Shown: positions 17,106-26,200, numbered from the stretch's first letter. The stretch: 64,000 nt of DNA from an uncultured Lachnospiraceae bacterium (GCA_947625775.1 CANQPM010000011.1:54980-118979), one strand, 5' to 3'. The notes: a model not told the origin generated them from the sequence alone. Translations and numbers: made by a program.

Positions 17106-18539
17106 TCACTTCTTAAGCTCCCAGACAACACCTTCCCGCGTGTCTTTTAGCGTAACTCCCTTCGCCATCAGCTCATCCCTAATTGCGTCAGCCCTGGCAA
17201 AATCCTTCTCCTTTTTCGCAGCCTTACGCTCCTCTATCTTTCCAAGTATATACGCCTCAAACTCCGCATCAACTCCGCTGTCCGCCGCCTTCTTCTCGTG
17301 CGCCGCGGCAAGATCAAGCGACAGCACCTCATCAAAGCTCTCCGCCAGCGCAAACTTTGTCGCATCCGACATATCCGCCTTGAGCATATCATAAAGCACA
17401 GTTATCGCCATAGCCGAATTTAAGTCATCGCAAAGCGCCTCCTCAAACTGCGCCCTGTACTCATCAAATTTCCCCTTATCGACCTCGCCGCTCCTGTCAA
17501 GCGTGCCTATCCGCTTCACCAGCTTGTCATACGCCGCGCTCATGTTGTCAAGCACCTCATACGAAAATTCAAGCGGCTTGCGGTAATGCGACTGTAAACA
17601 GAAAAAGCGGTAAACAAGCGGATCATACCCCTTTTCCTCCAAAAGCGATACCGTGAGGAAATCTCCCTTTGACTTGCTCATCTTGCCCGACTTGTCATTC
17701 AAATGATGCACATGAAACCAGTAATTGCACCACTTATGCCCAAGATACGCCTCACTCTGCGCAATCTCATTCGTATGGTGCGGGAAAATATTGTCCACGC
17801 CGCCACAGTGAATATCCATATACTCGCCAAGATGCTTCATGCTGATGCACGAGCACTCAATATGCCACCCTGGATACCCAAGCCCCCACGGACTTTCCCA
17901 TTTAAGCTCCTGATCCTCAAACTTTGACTTTGTAAACCAAAGCACGAAGTCGCTCTTGTTCCTCTTATTTTCGTCCTCGCCCACGTCATCGCGCACGCCG
18001 ACAAGCAGCTCTTTCTCGCTCTGGCTCGAAAATACATAGTATTCCTTTAGCTTTGAAGTGTCAAAATATATATTTCCGCCGCTCTCATACGCATAGCCCT
18101 TTTTCAGCAATACCGTAATCATATGAATAAACTCGTCTATGCAGTTCGTGGCAGGCTCCACGACGTCAGGCGTCTTGATATTCAGCTTTCTGCAGTCGCT
18201 AAAAAACGCGTCCGTGTAAAATTTTGCTATCTCCATCACGCTCTTGTGCTCGCGCTTTGCTCCGCTCAGCATTTTGTCCTCGCCCGTATCGGCGTCGCTT
18301 GAAAGATGCCCCACGTCAGTTATATTCATAACGCGCTTGACGTCATAGCCTATATAGCGCAGCGTTTTTTCGAGCAAATCCTCCATTATGTAGCTTCTGA
18401 GGTTGCCGATATGCGCATAATGATATACTGTCGGCCCGCAGGTGTACATTGACACCTTTCCGTCATTATTTGGCATAAACCTTTCCACGCGCCTTGTGAG
18501 CGTATTGTAAAAGGATAGTTTGTTTTCCATTTTTGTCAT
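17106..18539 (-). CDS. cysS: cysteinyl-tRNA synthetase
   Basis: A 477-residue class I synthetase. The HIGH-type motif is in CGPTVYHYAHIGN, the KMSKS loop is GKMSKSKGD, and zinc-binding Cys/His residues lie in CGPT, ECSC and HHTNE. The start codon overlaps the cysE stop (ATGA), with GGAGGACA in the cysE end acting as ribosome site, so translation is coupled. Confidence 0.96.
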   Translation of the reverse strand: MTKMENKLSFYNTLTRRVERFMPNNDGKVSMYTCGPTVYHYAHIGNLRSYIMEDLLEKTLRYIGYDVKRVMNITDVGHLSSDADTGEDKMLSGAKREHKSVMEIAKFYTDAFFSDCRKLNIKTPDVVEPATNCIDEFIHMITVLLKKGYAYESGGNIYFDTSKLKEYYVFSSQSEKELLVGVRDDVGEDENKRNKSDFVLWFTKSKFEDQELKWESPWGLGYPGWHIECSCISMKHLGEYMDIHCGGVDNIFPHHTNEIAQSEAYLGHKWCNYWFHVHHLNDKSGKMSKSKGDFLTVSLLEEKGYDPLVYRFFCLQSHYRKPLEFSYEVLDNMSAAYDKLVKRIGTLDRSGEVDKGKFDEYRAQFEEALCDDLNSAMAITVLYDMLKADMSDATKFALAESFDEVLSLDLAAAHEKKAADSGVDAEFEAYILGKIEERKAAKKEKDFARADAIRDELMAKGVTLKDTREGVVWELKK

Positions 18540-19225
18540 TGTCCTCCATTCCTGCCGTCAAGCTCCTTCTGCAAAAGCTTAACCTGCTGTTCCAGCTCGA
18601 TGATGCGGTTAATCATCTGCGAATTGGCGTATTTTAATTCCTTCAAATCCTCATTTACGGGATCGGGCAGATCGACCTGATTCAAGTCCTCGCGCACAAG
18701 CTTTTGGTTGTTGTGCCGTACTATGCGCCCTGGCACGCCCACTACGGTACAGTTTGGCGGCACCTCCTCAATCACTACGCTGCCCGCGCCGATTTTTGAG
18801 TTTTCGCCCACCTTGAATGAGCCCAGCACCTTTGCGCCCGCGCTTATCATTACATTATCGCCTATAGTCGGGTGGCGCTTGCCGTGCTCCTTGCCCGTGC
18901 CGCCAAGCGTCACTCCCTGATAGAGCGTGACATTGTTGCCGACAATTGCCGTCTCTCCTATTATAACGCCGTTTCCGTGGTCGATAAACAGATTTTCACC
19001 GATTTCCGCGCCTGGGTGTATCTCTATGCCTGTCTTTCGCACGGCGCGCTGCGACACCCACCTTGCCCAGAAATAATGCCCCGATTTGTATAGCTTATGC
19101 GCCACTCTATAATGCAGCATCACCTTAAAGCTCGGATAGAGAAAAACCTCCATGTTTGAATGTATTGCGGGATCGCGCTCGCGTATAACCCTTATTTCAT
19201 TCCTTATATTTTTGAAAATGCCCAT
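18536..19225 (-). CDS. cysE: serine O-acetyltransferase
   Basis: Makes O-acetylserine from serine and acetyl-CoA, the precursor of cysteine. The 229-residue protein has an N-terminal helical part and the left-handed beta-helix of hexapeptide repeats: DHGNGVIIGETAIVGNNV, YQGVTLGG, RHPTIGDNV. Its C-terminal region is a Glu/Lys/Gln-rich helix, longer than the short CysE form of some Firmicutes. Pairing with cysS by a 4-nt overlap links cysteine supply with its charging. Confidence 0.94.
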   Translation of the reverse strand: MGIFKNIRNEIRVIRERDPAIHSNMEVFLYPSFKVMLHYRVAHKLYKSGHYFWARWVSQRAVRKTGIEIHPGAEIGENLFIDHGNGVIIGETAIVGNNVTLYQGVTLGGTGKEHGKRHPTIGDNVMISAGAKVLGSFKVGENSKIGAGSVVIEEVPPNCTVVGVPGRIVRHNNQKLVREDLNQVDLPDPVNEDLKELKYANSQMINRIIELEQQVKLLQKELDGRNGGQ

Positions 19226-19262
19226 TTTAATTTCCGTGCCACCTTTGACGTCTTAGACTTCT

Positions 19263-19979
19263 TTAATCCACGGCAACCGCCGTGTTAAGCGCAATTTCCA
19301 TCATCTGCGTAAATGAATTTTGTCTTTCCTCCGCTGTGGTCTCCTCGCCTGTCACAAGACTGTCCGATACGGTAAGTATCGCAAGCGCGTTTTTGCCGCA
19401 GCGAGCCGCGTTCATGTAGAGCGCCGCCGCCTCCATCTCGATACAGAGCACTCCCATCTTTTTCCAGCTTTCATTTTCCGTCTTGTTGTCGCTGTAAAAT
19501 GTATCTGAGGACAGGATATTACCGACATGGTAGTTTGCGTCTGCCTTTTCAGCCTGCGCGATTGCCTCCCTCATAAGCGGGTAGCTTGCTATAGGCGCAA
19601 ACGTGCCTGTAAGCTGGTACTGGCTTGCGTAGTTTGAATTTGTGCATGCGCCCATTCCAATAACGATGTCGCGCACTTTTACTTTTTCCTGAATAGAGCC
19701 TGTCGAGCCAATTCTCATTATGTTTTCCACGTTGAAGAAATTGAACAGCTCATATGAATATATGCCTATCGTGGGCATGCCCATTCCGCTTGCCATTACG
19801 CTGATTTTTGTGCCTTTGTACGTGCCTGTGTAGCCTTGGATTCCCCTTATGTTGTTTACGAGCTTTGCGTTTTCAAGATAATTCTCCGCGATAAATTTTG
19901 AGCGGAGCGGATCGCCTGGCATCAGGACTGTCTTTCCAAAAGCATCTTTTTCCGCGTTTATGTGTGGTGTTGTAATCAT
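19263..19979 (-). CDS. deoD: purine-nucleoside phosphorylase, DeoD type
   Basis: A 238-residue hexameric-type PNP for phosphorolysis of purine nucleosides. Signatures are PGDPLRSKFIAENYLEN, GMGMPTIGIYSYELF, RIGSTGSIQ (phosphate site) and CIEMEAAALY (purine/ribose site), with SDSLVTGEETTAEER at the C-terminus. Length is normal. Confidence 0.95.
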   Translation of the reverse strand: MITTPHINAEKDAFGKTVLMPGDPLRSKFIAENYLENAKLVNNIRGIQGYTGTYKGTKISVMASGMGMPTIGIYSYELFNFFNVENIMRIGSTGSIQEKVKVRDIVIGMGACTNSNYASQYQLTGTFAPIASYPLMREAIAQAEKADANYHVGNILSSDTFYSDNKTENESWKKMGVLCIEMEAAALYMNAARCGKNALAILTVSDSLVTGEETTAEERQNSFTQMMEIALNTAVAVD

Positions 19980-20090
19980 AATTCTTTCCTCCGATTTCTT
20001 AAATTTTTATTAAATTTTTAACCTTTGAAAAACTTCAAAGCGTTTTGCAAGCACTATATTTACCGCAAAAGTTACGCCCAGCCTCTAAAT

Positions 20091-20654
20091 CTAATTTTCA
20101 GCGGACTCGCCCGCAAAATTTCCCGCGCACCCGCTGCAGCCTTCGCATTGCCGCCCTTCGGGAACCGGCAGGCTTATATCCCTCGGGCTTGCGAGCATGC
20201 ATACCGCCTGCGCGGATATGCCCTTTCCCTCGCCTGTAAAGCCTAAGCCTTCCTCCGTCGTCGCCTTGACGTTTACCTGCGAAATGTCAATTTTTAGCGC
20301 ATCAGCTATGTTTTGGCGCATTTGGTCGATATGCGGGCGCATCTTCGGCGCCTGCGCTATTATTGTGGCATCAATATTTTCTATGAAAAACATGTTTTCC
20401 TCTAAAAGCGCGCCAACCTTTTCAAGCAGCACAATGCTTGAAATGCCTCTGTACTGCTCATCAGTGTCTGGAAAATGCTTGCCTATGTCGCCAAGCGCCG
20501 CCGCCCCCAAGAGCGCGTCCATTATGGCGTGGAGCAGCACATCAGCGTCAGAATGTCCCAAAAGCCCCAGCTCATACGGTATCGTGACGCCGCCCATTAT
20601 AAGCGGTCTGCCCTCCACAAGACGGTGTACGTCGTATCCCATTCCAATTCTCAT
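20091..20654 (-). CDS. ispF: 2-C-methyl-D-erythritol 2,4-cyclodiphosphate synthase with Cys-rich tail
   Basis: MEP-pathway enzyme forming MEcPP. Residues 1-158 are a complete IspF: metal ligands in GYDVHRL and [19 protein letters not shown], then [11 protein letters not shown] and the C-terminal [15 protein letters not shown]. The protein is 187 residues, about 28 more than usual; the extra tail contains CEGCSGC, a CxxCxxC pattern resembling a metal or Fe-S site. The same reading frame runs through without a stop, so the tail appears genuine. Its role is unknown. Confidence 0.92.
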   Translation of the reverse strand: MRIGMGYDVHRLVEGRPLIMGGVTIPYELGLLGHSDADVLLHAIMDALLGAAALGDIGKHFPDTDEQYRGISSIVLLEKVGALLEENMFFIENIDATIIAQAPKMRPHIDQMRQNIADALKIDISQVNVKATTEEGLGFTGEGKGISAQAVCMLASPRDISLPVPEGRQCEGCSGCAGNFAGESAEN

Positions 20655-20700
20655 AAAAACAACCTGTAACTTTTCGTTCCCTTCCTTATATTATGTATCA

Positions 20701-20756
20701 TAAGCATTTGCGAAACTCTATTCGACAACATAGAATTTAGAACACATTTCGCAATT
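20701..20756. repeat. inverted-repeat intergenic element upstream of ispF
   Basis: Outer arms ATTTGCGAAA (20706-20715) and TTTCGCAATT (20747-20756) enclose a small inner stem CTAT/ATAG. A partial related copy follows at about 20760-20795. It aligns with the element upstream of uxuA and shares its arms with the one at 25544. It lies about 46 nt before the ispF start. Confidence 0.65.
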
Positions 20757-20815
20757 ACCTAATTATGTATCAGTATTTGCAAAGTCTCTTTTTATATATA
20801 AAAACTGCCTGCTGC

Positions 20816-22315
20816 CTATTTTTTAATTTTCAACAAATCAAACCCTTCAAGCAGCGAAAGCACTATGCCAAAAAACCTGTCACAATCGCCCTCGCGCGCG
20901 CCCTCCATGTTTAGCGGCATCTGCGGATCGTGGAGCGACATGCGCAGCAGCAGCCATCCTTTTATGTCGTCCGTGTCAAATGTGATACGGACTCCTTCGT
21001 AGGAATTGGGCGCTATATCGTAGCCGCGTTGCCTTGCCCTTTCCTCAAATACACGCAGAGCCTCTTTTCCATAATCCGCAAAATTCTCGCAGTCTATTTT
21101 GAAACGGTACTCTCTTTCCTCAAAGCCTTTCTCAAAGCCTTCTATAAACGACGCAAGCGCCCTGCCTTCCTTCGCCGCCTTAGCCAGCGCAATCAAAAGC
21201 TTAACCGCCATATACGCGCCGTCGTCAAGAAAATAATTTTCACTCAGCGCGCCGTGTCCCGATGTCTCTATCGCAAGTGGCGAGACGATTCCCTCTTTAT
21301 TCAGGCGGATTGACTCGTTTATCACGTTTTTGTAGCCGCGCATATATCTGTGGTGCTTCATTCCTATGCTCTCGATAAAGCGCGTAAGACGGTCGCTTGT
21401 CACTGAATCAGTGACTATAGTGCCGTTTGGATAGTCCTCCGCGATGATTGCCGTCATCATGGCGATTATCGCGTCGCGGTTTATCTCATCGCCGTTTGGC
21501 AACACTGCCGACATTCTGTCCACGTCCGTGTCAAAGATAATGCCTAAGTCCGCCTTATTGTCCAATACCGCCTTGCGGATTGATTCCATAGCCTGTTTGT
21601 TTTCAGGGTTTGGTATGTGGTTCGGGAATCTTCCGTCGGGCTCTAAAAACTGGCTGCCTGACGTGTCCGCGCCCAGCGGGTTTAATACCTTTTCCACAAA
21701 AAATCCGCCCGCGCCATTTCCTGTGTCTACTACTATATGAAGACCTTTTAGAGGTTTTTCATAGTCGGCTGCGTTTATGCTCTTTTTTATCTTATCCCTC
21801 AGAAACGCACAATATACTGAAAGCGTATCCGCCTTTTCCATAGTGGAAAGGTCTGCGTCCGCAGGCTGCAGGTCTGCCGCCGTCTTTAATATCGCCGTGA
21901 TGTCGTCATGCTCCAAGCCGCCGTCCCTGTCAAAAAATTTGTAGCCGTTTCTGTTGAAAGGAAGGTGGCTTGCCGTAATCATCACGGAGCCGTCAAAACT
22001 GAACTCATCAAAAACCGTAGTCATAAACATTGACGGCGTGGACACCAAGCCGCAGGAATAAACCTTTGCGCCTGTCGCGGCTATTCCCTTTGCGACGGCT
22101 GTAAGCAGGCTGTTTGCCGTAATCCTTGAATCGTGCCCTATGCCTATGCGCAGCTTTGAGGTTTCTACGCCTTTCTTTTGGGAAAGCCATCTGGCAAAGC
22201 CGCCTCCTATGCGGTTACCCGCCTCCTCTGTGAGATTTACGCTTTCGCCATCCACGCCCTCACACGCAATGCCGCGGATATCGCTGCCGTTTTGGAGCTT
22301 CATAATGTCGGACAT
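20816..22315 (-). CDS. phosphoglucomutase / phosphomannomutase
   Basis: A 499-residue alpha-D-phosphohexomutase. The phosphoserine loop is MITASHLPFNRNGYKFF (about residues 113-129), the metal site is FDTDVDRM (family DGDxDR) and the sugar loop is ETSGHGALSENYFLDDG. GGAGAAGGAT precedes the ATG. It interconverts hexose 1- and 6-phosphates for glycogen, exopolysaccharide or UDP-glucose formation; preference between glucose and mannose cannot be told by eye. Confidence 0.88.
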   Translation of the reverse strand: MSDIMKLQNGSDIRGIACEGVDGESVNLTEEAGNRIGGGFARWLSQKKGVETSKLRIGIGHDSRITANSLLTAVAKGIAATGAKVYSCGLVSTPSMFMTTVFDEFSFDGSVMITASHLPFNRNGYKFFDRDGGLEHDDITAILKTAADLQPADADLSTMEKADTLSVYCAFLRDKIKKSINAADYEKPLKGLHIVVDTGNGAGGFFVEKVLNPLGADTSGSQFLEPDGRFPNHIPNPENKQAMESIRKAVLDNKADLGIIFDTDVDRMSAVLPNGDEINRDAIIAMMTAIIAEDYPNGTIVTDSVTSDRLTRFIESIGMKHHRYMRGYKNVINESIRLNKEGIVSPLAIETSGHGALSENYFLDDGAYMAVKLLIALAKAAKEGRALASFIEGFEKGFEEREYRFKIDCENFADYGKEALRVFEERARQRGYDIAPNSYEGVRITFDTDDIKGWLLLRMSLHDPQMPLNMEGAREGDCDRFFGIVLSLLEGFDLLKIKK

Positions 22316-22486
22316 ATCCTTCTCCTTTCTGCCGCCTTGGGAAACTGCTGCCCTAGGGGCGGCTTATGCTCTTGACTGTATTTGTTATAAATATAACATA
22401 AATTACATATAAATGGAATAACAAAAACGAATAAAAAAACAGCATTTGTTTTTATTATAATAAATCCATTATAATCATCTGGCATT

Positions 22487-22526
22487 AAAAAAGCACTGTT
22501 TTGCGGCGTTTAAACAGTGCTTTTTT
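22487..22526. terminator. strong terminator after the LysM gene
   Basis: A 15-bp stem AAAAAAGCACTGTTT with a 10-nt loop and perfect complement. The A- and T-runs make it work in either direction; here it follows the minus-strand LysM gene. Confidence 0.9.
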
Positions 22527-22559
22527 ATCAGTTTTAATACAAATAAATATTATTTTTTA

Positions 22560-23474
22560 TTAATTAAAGTAGTCCAAATTGCCTTCAAGCCATTCTTCAC
22601 ATTCCTGTGCAAACCAATCCACATAAGAGCCCAATCCTACTCCTGAAAACAAATATAGTTTACCATCCATTATCCAAGCCTCATAATCTGGCAACCATAC
22701 ACCACGCAGGCCATATGTTTCAACCTGATATTCGGAATAATCCTCCTCCCACGCTTCCTCACTGCTGACAAGCTTGGCAAACTCAGAAGATGTTTCTGGT
22801 ATAAATGCGTAATTAGCAACCCACACAAAGTTATTCCCATTCTTTGTAATAATTTTCGTCAACGCGCTGTCAGGATTTTCTGCCATATACTTAGTTATGC
22901 TTGCTTTGTACTCATCTACGCTATATGAAAGATCTGATTCATCAGTATAAAGATATGTTTCCCCATATGCTCCTGTATCCATTTTCATTTCCTGGGCATA
23001 ACGCTGCTCGCCCGTTGCGACATCGGCATAATTGTTTAACACGCCTAATTGATAGCCTTCACTCTCAAGAGTAAAAAGGAAATACCCCTCCCCCGTCTGT
23101 GAATTTTGAATAATCAGCTGTGGATTTTGGTCAGCAGTAACATTTGCCGCCTGCTGCTGCGTTGCCTGCTCAGTGTCAGTTGTCTGTGTTGTGTCTGCCG
23201 CCTGCTCAGTATCAGTAATCTGCGTAATCTCCACGTCAGGAATAATCAGCATCTGATTTGCCCAAATCTTGTTGGGATCCTTAATTTGATTCTTGTTACT
23301 CTCATAAATGTCCTTCCACTTGTCCGCATCATCATAGAATTGCTTCGCGATCTTGCTTAAATTATCCCCTGTTTTTGTGGTATATGTTTCTTCCGCAAAA
23401 ACCGTCATGCCTGACATAAGCATCGTCGCTGCAGCTGTTAAAACTGTCAGTTTTTTTAAAACCTTTTTTCTCAT
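22560..23474 (-). CDS. secreted LysM-domain protein of unknown role
   Basis: A 304-residue exported protein. A signal peptide covers about residues 1-27 (ends VFAEE). One LysM domain (about 30-78) follows, with YTTKTGDNLSKIAKQFYDDA and NKIWANQMLIIP, binding peptidoglycan. A Thr/Gln/Asp-rich linker with near-repeats of TDTEQA comes next, then about 190 residues that I do not recognise (acidic, Tyr-rich, resembling Clostridial proteins of stress/infection-type names only in composition). Its promoter contains a G10 tract between -35 and -10, suggesting on/off switching. Confidence 0.8.
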   Translation of the reverse strand: MRKKVLKKLTVLTAAATMLMSGMTVFAEETYTTKTGDNLSKIAKQFYDDADKWKDIYESNKNQIKDPNKIWANQMLIIPDVEITQITDTEQAADTTQTTDTEQATQQQAANVTADQNPQLIIQNSQTGEGYFLFTLESEGYQLGVLNNYADVATGEQRYAQEMKMDTGAYGETYLYTDESDLSYSVDEYKASITKYMAENPDSALTKIITKNGNNFVWVANYAFIPETSSEFAKLVSSEEAWEEDYSEYQVETYGLRGVWLPDYEAWIMDGKLYLFSGVGLGSYVDWFAQECEEWLEGNLDYFN

Positions 23475-23538
23475 TGTCCTTTACCTCATTTCTTTTTTTA
23501 TTCTGGGCATAAAAATGCCATTTCCATTAACACATATT

Positions 23539-23569
23539 ATTATACCCCCCCCCCGTATGATTTTGTCAA
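23539..23569 (-). promoter_or_regulatory. promoter of the LysM gene with a G10 homopolymer spacer
   Basis: Read on the minus strand: TTGACA (23564-23569), a 19-nt spacer of which the last 10 nt are G (C10 on plus, 23545-23554), then TATAAT (23539-23544). Both boxes are perfect, and the spacer is 2 nt over the optimum, so gain or loss of G units should change strength. Confidence 0.75.
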
Positions 23570-23716
23570 TACATACAAGTCATTTTATGTAAAATTTTTT
23601 AAGATTTCGTGAGATACATATTTTTTTCATCAAGCCGCCACCTTTTATATATCGGCTCATAACCTATGCTGATTAATTTATAAGAAGATAACTGGCAGCC
23701 ATAAAACGTACTAAAA

Positions 23717-23755
23717 AACCAGCGCTGAACTAAAAATTCTTTAACCAGCGCTGAT
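23717..23755 (-). terminator. terminator after the AhpF-like gene
   Basis: Two copies of the self-complementary CAGCGCTG (within AACCAGCGCTGA repeats at 23717 and 23743) form a stem that on the minus strand is followed by GGTTTTTTAG, about 25 nt after the gene. Confidence 0.65.
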
Positions 23756-23776
23756 TGCATAATTTAGCTGCTATTC

Positions 23777-25489
23777 TTACCCAAGGCTCTGAATATTTTC
23801 CACAATCTCCTCAATCCCTTTTTTCCCAAACAAAACCTTCTCCCCATTGTCTATTATCAGGCAGGGGACAGCCATAATGTTGTATTTTTCCTTGATTTCG
23901 GGGAATTTGGCTAAGTCGTACATATGAGCGTCTATTGTGTCTGAGATTGATGCGATTTTCTGTGTCGCCATCACTACCTCGGGACAGTTGGTGCATGAGA
24001 GCGTCGCCATCACCTGCAAAAGATGCTTCTGTTTTATGTCTTTTATGCGTTTCACCAGATTTTCGCTGAGCTTCTGCCCTGCGCCCGCGATATTGTAGAG
24101 CGCTATTATAAAGGAATTGAACTCATGCCCGCCTGGCACGCTGTAATAGCGTATGCCGCTGCTTGCCCCGTCTGCGTAAAGCTCGAGATAAGGGGGCGTT
24201 TCGGCTGTGTCATCTTTGGGGCTTTCCTTTGAGGATTCTTTTTGGATTTCAACCTTTACTTTTTCATTTATCCCTTTAAGCTCATTCGCAAAGCCCTCAA
24301 GCTCGTCAGACGCGCCTGTGCCTGTGATATGCGCTTTTACCGTAGCGGTCTTTTCAAATTTTTCAAAAACACTCAAAAGCTGCGCCCGCATATCTTCATT
24401 TATAAATGCGCCGCTGTCCGCTGAAAGGCTTGACACGCTTGACGCGCCCGCCACTCCCGCGTTTTGGGAGGTTTTGAGACTGTTTCTGCCTGCCGCGCTG
24501 CCTGCATTTATCATGGCTTTTGGCAGCTTTAGGCGCTCCCTGCATTCGGAAACGTATTTTTCAAGCGAGGTCGCGGCTATTGCGCCGTCTGACACTGCGG
24601 TGACTACCTGACGCAGATTTTTTATGCATACGTCGCCTGCCGCATATACTCCCTCTATGCTTGTCCGCTGGTTTTGGTCCGTGACGATATAGCCCTGCTC
24701 GTTTAGGACAATCTTGTCCTTGATAATATCCGTCGCGGGGGCGTACCCTACAAACACGAAAATGCCGATATTTTTGCCGTCTGCCGCCCTGTATTCCGTG
24801 ATTTTTCCTGTCACGTTGTCCCTGATTTTGGCGTATTCCACTGTGGTCGCACCGCCCGCCTCTATCAGCTCGGTCTGGAAGCGCGCCTCGATTTGCGGAT
24901 AATTTTTGAGCTGCTCGTACACGCCTGCCGCGCACGTAAAATTTTCCGTGATTACGAGCATTGTCACTTTTTTAGCGTATTTTGTGAGAAACATCGACTC
25001 CTCAACCGCCGCAAAACCGCCGCCTACCACAAGCACTTCCCTATCCGTGAAAAATTCGCCGTCGCAGGTCGCACAGTACGCCACGCCACGCCCTTGAAAT
25101 TCCTTCTCGCCCTTAAATCCAAGCTTTCTGGGATTTGCGCCGAGCGCAAGGACTATGCCGAGTGCCCTGTATTTCTCTCCGTCTGATGTGGTGACAGTCT
25201 TTATGTCGCCTTCCATATCTATATCTGCCGCCTGCGCCAACACAAACTCAGCGCCGAAGTGCTGTGCTTGTCTGCGCATGTTTTCAGTGAGCGCCTTTCC
25301 ACTCGTTCTTTCAACCCCTGGATAATTTACTATCTCCGCAGTAATAGTTATCTGCCCGCCAAAGCTCTCCTTTTCCATAACAAGCACGCGATACCGCGCC
25401 CTGCCAAGATAGATTGCCGCCGACAGTCCCGCAGGACCTCCTCCGACTATTATCACGTCATATATATTATCTAACTCCCTGATTTCCAT
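23777..25489 (-). CDS. FAD thioredoxin-reductase-like protein with C-terminal AhpF-type redox domain
   Basis: A 570-residue flavoprotein; the start at 25489 (MEIRELDNIYD) follows GGGAAG. Residues 1-310 form a TrxB/AhpF reductase: FAD motif GGGPAGLSAAIYL, redox-active YCATCDG, NAD motif VVGGGFAAVEE and AGDV. After a linker rich in Ser, the C-terminal part (about 370-570) resembles the tandem thioredoxin folds of AhpF and has SCTNCPEVV with the CxxC dithiol. In AhpF these folds are N-terminal; here they are C-terminal. It lies downstream of ahpC and should reduce it with NAD(P)H. Confidence 0.87.
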   Translation of the reverse strand: MEIRELDNIYDVIIVGGGPAGLSAAIYLGRARYRVLVMEKESFGGQITITAEIVNYPGVERTSGKALTENMRRQAQHFGAEFVLAQAADIDMEGDIKTVTTSDGEKYRALGIVLALGANPRKLGFKGEKEFQGRGVAYCATCDGEFFTDREVLVVGGGFAAVEESMFLTKYAKKVTMLVITENFTCAAGVYEQLKNYPQIEARFQTELIEAGGATTVEYAKIRDNVTGKITEYRAADGKNIGIFVFVGYAPATDIIKDKIVLNEQGYIVTDQNQRTSIEGVYAAGDVCIKNLRQVVTAVSDGAIAATSLEKYVSECRERLKLPKAMINAGSAAGRNSLKTSQNAGVAGASSVSSLSADSGAFINEDMRAQLLSVFEKFEKTATVKAHITGTGASDELEGFANELKGINEKVKVEIQKESSKESPKDDTAETPPYLELYADGASSGIRYYSVPGGHEFNSFIIALYNIAGAGQKLSENLVKRIKDIKQKHLLQVMATLSCTNCPEVVMATQKIASISDTIDAHMYDLAKFPEIKEKYNIMAVPCLIIDNGEKVLFGKKGIEEIVENIQSLG

Positions 25490-25543
25490 ACATCTTCCCT
25501 GCCTTATCAGATTTCCCCCCTTTAAAAATAACACTTTCTAAAC

Positions 25544-25583
25544 ATTTGCGAAACACCGTACCGTGTTTTTGTATATTTCGCAC
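25544..25583. repeat. inverted-repeat element upstream of the AhpF-like gene
   Basis: Arms TGCGAAA (25547-25553) and TTTCGCA (25576-25582) match the element at 20701, and the flanking TTCTAAACATTT matches the two-hairpin repeat near uxuB. It is about 55 nt upstream of the start codon, in the ahpC-ahpF gap. Confidence 0.6.
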
Positions 25584-25636
25584 AAATTCGGTCGGCTGAG
25601 AACACCTTCACAATCACCTACGATTTAGCCGCTCAC

Positions 25637-26200
25637 CTACAATAATCCTACCAAATCAAGGCTTGGCTTTAACGTTTCACTACCTGGTTTCCAATTCGCA
25701 GGACACACCTCATCACCATGCTCCGCCACGAACTGCAGCGCCTGCACCTTTCTGAAAAGCTCCTCGGCATTGCGCCCGACATTCCCCGCGCTTACCTCGT
25801 ATGCGGCGATTTTCCCCTCGGGATTTATGATAAATGTGCCGCGCTCCGCCTGCCCTGCCTCGCCTATCAGCACGTCAAAATCTATGCTGAGCGTGTGCGC
25901 AGGATCCGCCAGCATAGGATACTCAAGCTTTTTAATGCGTTCAGACGCGTCCTTCCATGCCTTGTGGACAAAATGCGTATCAGTCGAAACAGAATAAATC
26001 TCACAGTTGATTTTCTTAAACTCCTCATACTTTTTCTGCAAATCTTCAAGCTCCGTGGGGCACACGAACGTGAAATCCGCGGGATAAAAGAAAAACACTG
26101 ACCACTTGCCGAGAATGTCATCCTTAGTCACCACCCTGAATTTATCCTTGTGAAACGCCTGAACCTTGAAATCGCTTACCTCTTTTAAAATCATTGACAT
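25637..26200 (-). CDS. ahpC: alkyl hydroperoxide reductase subunit C (peroxiredoxin)
   Basis: A 2-Cys peroxiredoxin that reduces peroxides. The start MSMILKEV at 26200 (AGGAG upstream) gives 187 residues. The peroxidatic Cys is in FTFVCPTE (about residue 47) and the resolving Cys in EVCPANWKPG (about 166). It is the typical partner of the downstream AhpF-like reductase. A promoter is expected in the AT-rich 26.2-26.4 kb region, which it shares divergently with comFB. Confidence 0.95.
   Translation of the reverse strand: MSMILKEVSDFKVQAFHKDKFRVVTKDDILGKWSVFFFYPADFTFVCPTELEDLQKKYEEFKKINCEIYSVSTDTHFVHKAWKDASERIKKLEYPMLADPAHTLSIDFDVLIGEAGQAERGTFIINPEGKIAAYEVSAGNVGRNAEELFRKVQALQFVAEHGDEVCPANWKPGSETLKPSLDLVGLL

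Noticed and set aside
23717..23754. CRISPR-like direct repeats (AACCAGCGCTGA twice)
   Set aside because: Only two units, and they pair as a stem followed by a T-run, so a terminator explains them.
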